From Neoechinorhynchus agilis (lineage: Eukaryota; Acanthocephala): a stretch of DNA of 64,000 nucleotides. The position numbers and the translations under genes are program-made. Positions 58,053 through 64,000 of this stretch are shown piece by piece (position 1 is the first letter of the stretch; each line of letters opens with the position of its first letter). Location: contig CM121342.1 of the NCBI GenBank assembly GCA_051530055.1, positions 12,648,001-12,712,000 of the forward strand, written 5' to 3'. The notes under the pieces were generated by a model. The model searched no databases. It saw nothing but the letters and a program-made list of their open reading frames with translations, and was not told the DNA's origin.

Positions 58053-58816
58053 GTGCAGAGCTATTTATTCAGTTTCATATAATTATTTTTATCTTTTAGT
58101 TGGTTTCGAGTTCGTATATTGAAATTAGAAGATGAACGTGACTGTTTCTTTTTTGTGATAACTATTCGTTGTATTCTTTGGAGAAAGAGATTGTTTATCG
58201 ATATGTATCCTAAAGTGATTTTTTCGAATTTTGCACCGATCGTTTGGCATCGACTGACGTGATTATTTTTAGTTAAGTAGTAAAAAGAGCGCGTTTTAGT
58301 TATGGTAGCAAATTATCGCTTTTGGATTTTTCTACTACTTTTAAAATGATTGAAGGTTTTCTCTTTTGTTAAACCATTAAATTTTATTTGTTGATTGAAA
58401 TTTGAATCACGAATCTCAATATTTCTCATTGGCTCGAATGTAGATTCTTGTGATTTGCACGAAAACTCAGCTTTCTATTGGCTGGGGCATGTTTCAATCG
58501 TAATCTCATAGTTTAGTTGAGTATCAACTGAAAGTTCATCTAAGTAATTTTGGATTTATTTTTTAGACTAAACAGAATACTGACTGGCCTTTTATTCAGT
58601 TTTAAGGGCCATTGTTGTGAAAGTGGATGATGGCAAAATATATTATTTTTTGTCTGAAATTTTAAACATCATTTGGATCATTTATTTTGCAATAATCATT
58701 GACGAGGCACTTTACGAAAGACACAATTCTCTTGCGAATCCTAGGAGCGACAACATATTATTTGCTTTCGATTGTTCTTTCAAGCGATATTTATTCGCTC
58801 TTTTTGGTTACAATCA
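58053..58816. other. AT-rich repeat-flanking DNA, nothing recognised
   Basis: No coding or repeat feature recognised between the Penelope fragment and fold-back element c. Confidence 0.3.
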
Positions 58817-59004
58817 GATTTATAGTTTCAGTTTTAATTAGCGACGTTTGATTCAGAAATAGATTTATCTTGAAAATTTTTCGGTCCTTTCGTTGTCTGC
58901 AAACAATTGGCTGGAGAAGGCCGACGAAAAGGCCGACGAAAAGGCCGAAAATTTTCAAGATAAATCTATTTCTGAATCCAACATCGCTAATTGAAACTAT
59001 AATG
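58817..59004. mobile_element. Fold-back (MITE-like) element, family c
   Basis: A 188-bp element with inverted ends of about 70 bp: 'TTATAGTTTCAATTAGCG', 'TTGGATTCAGAAATAGATTT' and 'ATCTTGAAAATTTTCGGCC' (right arm read inverted). The centre holds a threefold 12-bp repeat 'GGCCGACGAAAA'. Left and right arms differ by a few substitutions and one short gap. No related copy was found in the window. Confidence 0.7.
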
Positions 59005-59486
59005 AATAATTTCTTTACAATTCAAATTTATCTTTATACATGAACGTACGCCGTACATATCTTTTTGATGAATTAAATTCCAAATTGGTTTGTGTGTGCG
59101 TTTTATTACGCCTATAATTATTTTTTGTGCAGCTTTAACGATATATTAAAAATGACGGCATATAGTACGTATTCAAAGTCAAGAAAATATAAAAATTTCA
59201 AAAATATGCTATTTGCTTCTATGGTTAATAATCGTATTGGTATTTTTTACGTCATCTCATAGCATTTAAATTAGCTGGATACAATTTGAATGCAAAATTT
59301 CAATCTAAAATTCTGCGTTACTCATTTTCGTAATGCGCATTGTAAAAAAGTTTTGCGATTGTGAGAATATCCAGTCGAAATCATGTCTTTTATGTTGGGT
59401 GACCTTGGTAAGCTCCTTTTTTCCAAACTGTTCTCAAATTTGTTCTGATGGTCAAACAGACATTCTCATAGCTGCTTATATCCAGC
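59005..59486. other. AT-rich DNA, nothing recognised
   Basis: No supported feature; the plus-strand frame at 59333-59572 overlaps the fold-back element and is not convincing. Confidence 0.3.
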
Positions 59487-59645
59487 GTAAAAAATTAAAA
59501 GAATTTATTGATCTCAATATTTCGGCGCACAATCTTTTTGTACGCGTTTATCAATGTTGTTTCGCGAGTTGACGTTGAAGCTCCGTACTTCCAAACAATT
59601 TTGAAGAAGTCCCACACGTAGAGAACGAAATATTGAATTACTTCG
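59487..59645. mobile_element. Fold-back family b, degraded copy
   Basis: The left arm 'GAATTTATTGATCTCAATAT' + 'TTCGGCGCACAATC' and the inner 'TTATCAATGTTGTTTCGCGA' match the element at 55577-55784. The right arm is shortened ('ACGAAATATTGAATTACTTC'). Confidence 0.6.
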
Positions 59646-59664
59646 CCTTGTAAAAATGAACTAG

Positions 59665-59975
59665 GAAGGAGCTTACAAGTTTGTCTCGATACACGCATGG
59701 TTATGTTCTTCATATTTTAGTTGATTGGTCTTTTCGACATCTTCCTTTTTCGGCTTGACTTTATCATTCACTTTCACACAACGGAGGCGCTTAGCCGTAC
59801 TCGAAGGAGCAGGGCAAACCCTCTTTTTTGGGGGCCGATGGGCGATCTCAAAACCTGACCCCACCCCCTTCCAGCAGCCTTGCACACCCGTGGAACTCAG
59901 CGACCGGTGGCGTTGAACCTTCGGCATAACAAGCGCATTGAGAACGCGCACACCAAACGGCCACTGGGCCCAAAT
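59665..59975 (-). repeat. SINE-2 copy
   Basis: Minus strand: 'CAGTGGCCGTTTGGTG', B-box-like 'GGTTCAACGCC', 'ACCGGTCGCTGAGTTCCAC', 'GGTTTTGAGATCGCCC', and the tail with 'AGACCAATCAACT' and 'CATAACCATGCGTGTATCG', ending 'CTTGTAAGCTCC'. Colinear with the copy at 27795-28150. Confidence 0.7.
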
Positions 59976-60474
59976 GAACTGTGTACAACTATTCACAATC
60001 GCCTATTGTGGTAAGCGAAGGTTGTATTTTTTAAGATCACGTTTTATTTTAAAAAATGGACACTTTCACGCGTTTTTGTAGATTCCTGAGCTTAAGTTGT
60101 AAGACGGCAAAAGCTAGGAAATAAAGATTTTCCTTTTTTGTCATCACAACAGCCTTCGCTTTCATGCGTGCATTTCCCAAAAAAAATGGCTGGAAAATCT
60201 TAGTATTTCACAAGATTTTTTAATAAGCAAAGAAGAGGTGTAACAATTGAGGAGCAATTTTATCAATGAAGATATCTCCAAGTTTTTTGCAGTACGCGAC
60301 ATCGAAAATGTTTGATAAAAAAGCATTTTTAAATGTTTTTTACTTGCAAGCCGGTTCTATTGATTCTGATTTGTGTGATCCCTTCCTCAGTTTCTTTAGT
60401 TTTCCTTCTTGTCACGTATCCACACCGATCTCTTACATCAGAAAAGTGATTGAATCACTTAGACTCTCAAAAAC

Positions 60475-60640
60475 ACACGGTAAAGAGTTTGTGCATCCCT
60501 CCGGATCCTCAGATACCTCCCGAGGAGGCGTGACTCATCAGTGGGTTTCCTCCCTTCAGCAGCAGTTCGTCCGCTTTTGGTTGTGGGTCATTGGCGATCG
60601 TCGATTTGAACCTTGAAACAGGGATTCAGGACTTGTGGCT
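60475..60640 (-). repeat. SINE-1 copy flanked by an inverted repeat
   Basis: Minus strand shows the degraded B box 'GGTTCAAATCG', the body around 'GCTGAAGGGAGG', 'AACCCACTGATGAGTCACGC' and 'TATCTGAGGATCCGG'. It lies between a roughly 40-bp inverted pair: 60380-60418 ('CCCTTCCTCAG' ... 'TAGTTTTCCTTCTTG') and its complement at 60642-60684. Confidence 0.6.
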
Positions 60641-60923
60641 TCATGCCAAGAAGGAAAAACTAAAAAGCCGAGGAAGGGATGTCCTAAATCAAAAAAGCAT
60701 TTATGAACTTGCACGTATAATCCAAGGCGAGTTCTCTGTATGTAAACGTTTAAGTAGAATCGTGTTATGTGTACAAAAAAGAGCATGATCACCCATTAAT
60801 CACGTTGTTTAAAGTGGACACCGCGCCAGATGATATAAGCTGTTCATGGCATGTTGAGTTGTTGACGAACTGGATTTCGAACGAGCGCTCAGGTTTTAAT
60901 GCTCGTTACCGCACGCCCAGTGA

Positions 60924-63756
60924 TTATCTATTTCTGTTATCCGTTTCTATATTGGCGGCAGTTGATCGATTATCGCGTGCGGCGGACGCTGGGTGATGGT
61001 ATCCAGCTCTCATCCTCCTCGCTCGTTCCTTTTGTTTGAACCAAAGTTCGTGGCATTGGTGATCGTCAGGAATCACGGGAAGAGGAATATGATCTGGATC
61101 GACATTTTTGAGAAACTCCGATTCAAGGGCACCATGAGCACTTTGTCGAAGACTAGGTGTCCATGTGAGTAAATGATCGAATAGATTGAGAGCAGGTTCA
61201 GATAGGTGATGAAAGTCTTGTCTCAGTCGACGCATGTACTGATTTCGAAGTCGGAATTTGTTATAGTTTGGAAGTCCTTCGATGTTCCTATAAGCCCAGG
61301 GTCCAATATACGGACTTCCGCACAGTTTCGAAATCGCCTCAAGCAATCCAAATTCATCGTTCGCTCTGAAGAGAGGCCTTCGAACAATCAATTCTCCCAT
61401 GATGCATCCGCAGCTCCATATGTCCACTGGAGGACCATAGCATTCCTCGCCAAATGCTAGCTCCGGCGCGCGATACCACAAAGTGACGACTCGATTAGTA
61501 TAGGGACGAACAACTCCAATGGCATACACACGAGCCAACCCAAAGTCCGCAATCTTTATTTGGCCGTGCTTTGTCATCAAAATATTTGAGCACTTGAGGT
61601 CTCGGTGGATAATGCCTTTTTGATGGCAATGGTCGATTCCAAGCAAGATCTGCTTCATCAATGAAGCAACTTGTACTTCGCTGAATTCTATGAGGCCTGA
61701 GGAAATGAGACCACAGAGATCGTGATCGCAGTATTCGAAGACCAAGAAGAAGCTGGTAGCCGGGCGTTGACCATTCAGCACGCTTTCCTTATCCGGATTG
61801 CGGTACTCGGCTGTTATGTTCAGAAGATTCACAATGTTCGGATTTCGAAGTTGTCGCAGAATGTGTATCTCACGGATTGTATTGATATGGAACCCTTCCT
61901 GCTCGTTATCGCATTGTACCCGCTTCATTGCAACAAATCGAAAATCAGTACTGTCTATCGCTTTGTAGACTTTCCCATACGTACCTTCGCCTATCTTATG
62001 CAATACCCTATATGAACATAATGAACGCTCACCGAAGTCGTTCTTTCGAAAACGAGATGCTCGCTTACTGCAATCCGGTTCATCCTTCAAAGAATGTTCA
62101 ATGAGTTAAATCACGAACAAAAAATGTGGATAATCTCAAAAACGAAGAGGATAAATTCCTCCACTAGCAGGTTAGATAAATAACTCGTTTCATTTTAGAT
62201 TTATGGTCATGTGCAGCTCGAGTTCTTGTAAAATGACTTAAAAACCTTTTCCCAAATGTATGCGCTCTGAGAATACGCGCACTCACTAAAGTACTAGAAG
62301 ATTTGATTTCAAATTAATTCTTTTTTAAAAAATTTTCATCGTATGTCTCTGAATTTAATCGTAAAATTTTGTTTTAGAAAGTACTACCAAATTTGTTGAA
62401 ATTTCTCAAGTTTTGCTCGTTTTTTGGCGATCATTTGAAGAATGATAAAGAGAAATGATTTCTGGATTTGGAGATGTGGTGATCACCGGATGCAACATAT
62501 TGAATGGAATGATCTCTCGTGGGTCCCCTAACATCATCAGTCATCTAAAAAGACTTTCCCGAACCTCGAGGACGATGATCCTGCTTACCCGAGCCATCTT
62601 TTTCGATGATAATTCAATATGTTTTATCCGAAGACCACCAAATTTCCAACTTGATTAGAAGAATGTCTTGCAAAGGCGGTAAGAAATCTTTAACAAAACC
62701 CATTGCTCAGCTTAGTTAGAAGCTCCGGCGTCTCAAATGGTAAAACTTTAGTTTTTAGAAAAAGAAGATGGCCACTGCATCTCCCCCCTGCCTTTTCTGA
62801 ATGACCCTGACCGACGATATCGAACCACTTGAGCACCACTTGTTGCCTCGAGGAAACGCGTTGCTTCACGGCATCCGCTCTTCCAACAACCGTCGAAGCA
62901 TTGAGTGGCGTCGTTCTCACCAATTGTCCTCCACAGTCGTCGTTTGCTTGTCCATCTATTCTCAATCGTTTATTAGATCGGAATTCGGCATCGGAAGTCA
63001 CATTTATATTGTCATTGTGCTGCTTCTCGAATTCATTGACGGAACTCGACTTTCTTATGCGGTCCTCAGTAGCGTCTGCTTTCAAGGATGTTGGTTAGTC
63101 TCAGGCGAACAATTAGAGGAAAACCTACATTCCTTTTGTTTTTCTCTCTTCAGTCCAGCTCGTTCCGATGGACACAAATGGCTTTTGGCGGAAATTGCAT
63201 ACCTATCAAAAGAGAAGTTGAATGTCATTCTAACGTCAAAGTTTTTCTTTGAAGGGCTCACTTCTTCAGTGACCGAATTCTTCCTTAGTCTGGGCAATGG
63301 TCATTCGTGTGCACGCGCGTGTGTATTCGTAAAGGAATTTTAGAAGGGTTTTTGTATGTCACGATATGAAAAGGTCTTTTTTTTGTGTCCGCGAAACTGA
63401 ACATTGTGTCATCTCGACACAAAAGAACGCCCATCGATTTCGACCGAACTAACCTTTTTGTTCGAACATTGCGTTCGCCGTTCGCCGTTCGTTTCGAATT
63501 ACGTCGATAGTCGTCCTTCGCAGATTCATTACTTGACTCAAACGAGTCATCTTCCTGGCTAGAACCATCATCGACATAAAAGGTCCGTCTTCTTTTGTGC
63601 TTACGATGATGACGGTGGTGCGGAGAAGAGGTGGGGCGGTGCTTGCGTGATTTGTGATGCTCCGAGGCGGGCTGAGGCGTGGCCGGAATCTCGCCTTCCG
63701 ATAACTGATCCTGTGTATCGCTCCCTCCCGCCGCTGCTGCTGCTGAATGGCTCATT
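60924..63756 (-). CDS. CDK12/CDK13-type transcriptional cyclin-dependent kinase
   Basis: Cyclin K-dependent kinase family that phosphorylates the RNA polymerase II C-terminal domain at Ser2; nuclear. Exon 1 63756-63454: acidic start 'QDQLSEGEIPATPQP', then an Arg/His/Ser-rich tract. Intron 63290-63453. Exon 2 63289-63129, intron 50 nt. Exon 3 starts 63078 ('ATEDRIRKSSSVNEFEK'); its end is uncertain. The kinase exon runs to TAA near 60924 (first ATG 62090): 'IGEGTYGKVYKAI', Lys in 'VAMKRV', cyclin-binding helix 'GFHINTIREIHILRQL', 'HRDLKCSNIL', 'ADFGLARV', T-loop 'RPYTNRVVTLWYRAPEL', and the family-specific C-terminal extension 'PDDHQCHELWFKQK'. That HELW motif is typical of CDK12/13 rather than CDK9. 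The RS tract is short and no long Pro-rich tail follows. Confidence 0.9.
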
Positions 63757-64000
63757 CTCTCAATACGGTCAAAATGGGCGTAACAGCGGCTCAATACGAC
63801 GACGGTGAAGCCGAAGAAGCGGATGCTCGAGAAACGGGCGTTTGTCGAGTACGGAAGAATAGGAGTGCACGAAAATGATTCGCTTCTGTTTGCAATCGAT
63901 AACAATTCGCTCATATCGATTTCAATCAAAAGGTCACATGCGTATCGTGGAAAGTTCGAAGCTTGCGCTCTCTCTATTTGACCTCGTAAATCAAAATCGC
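63757..64000. promoter_or_regulatory. CDK12-like gene 5' flank
   Basis: Upstream sequence of the kinase gene, relatively GC-richer than the surroundings. The open frame continues a little upstream of the chosen ATG but without Ser/Arg-rich character. Chosen start 63756 is the Met directly preceding 'SHSAAAAAGG'. Confidence 0.3.

Noticed and set aside
62455-62658. Plus-strand frame between kinase exons
   Set aside because: Sits in an intron region of the CDK12-like gene, no similarity; minus strand is the coding side here.
1-64000. CRISPR arrays, bacterial operons, phage or integrated virus
   Set aside because: No regularly spaced repeats, ribosome-binding-site-led operons or viral structural genes; intron-bearing animal genes throughout.

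Overview
The window is nuclear DNA from an animal. It carries a labial-class Hox gene, a neurobeachin/LRBA-type BEACH protein, a two-pore potassium channel, a tetraspanin, a kexin-family proprotein convertase, SAP18, GAS41-type YEATS, DPH5, TFIIB, purine nucleoside phosphorylase and a CDK12/13-type kinase. The sequence is AT-rich by eye, the genes are compact and divergent, and the GT-AG introns are unusually small (clear cases of 26, 27, 29, 32, 36 and 40 nt, most others 41-60 nt). This points to a compact, fast-evolving invertebrate genome. I cannot fix the phylum: enoplean nematodes and very reduced spiralians are both possible.

Layout. 1-2.8 kb: convertase (+). 2.9-8.1 kb: a Penelope-like element and a non-LTR retrotransposon back to back (both -), then SINE copies. 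8.4-9.6 kb: a cryptic micro-intron gene (-). 9.8-10.9 kb: PNP (+). 11.7-13.3 kb: a second cryptic micro-intron gene (-) abutting TFIIB (+). 14.5-23.8 kb: the neurobeachin-like gene (-), the largest here. 24.7-28.6 kb: retroelement debris around two small unrecognised genes. 29.0-30.4 kb: K2P channel (-). 30.5-36.1 kb: gene-poor. 36.2-37.1 kb: tetraspanin (+). 37.6-41.5 kb: decayed LINE (-) with a SINE in it. 41.7-42.4 kb: an ORF built of 267-bp tandem repeats (-) behind two CRE palindromes. 44.3-45.1 kb: retroelement C-terminal remnant. 46.4 kb: SAP18 (+), then a Penelope GIY-YIG remnant. 48.6 kb: a small membrane protein (+). 50.3-51.7 kb: Hox1/labial (-). 52.4-53.2 kb: YEATS (-). 54.6-60.7 kb: a nest of fold-back (MITE-like) elements, SINEs and Penelope debris with DPH5 (-) inside it. 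60.9-63.8 kb: CDK12/13-like kinase (-).

The genes are unrelated housekeeping and developmental genes, with no operon-like or gene-cluster logic. What ties the window together is (i) micro-introns, which hide real genes because they break reading frames into short pieces, and (ii) a dense, young-looking repeat landscape: one tRNA-headed SINE family with at least five head-containing copies, a second SINE family with two copies, three fold-back families, and Penelope-like pieces at four sites. Exon boundaries below were worked out by hand from GT-AG signals, phase and protein similarity recalled from known families. No alignment was run.
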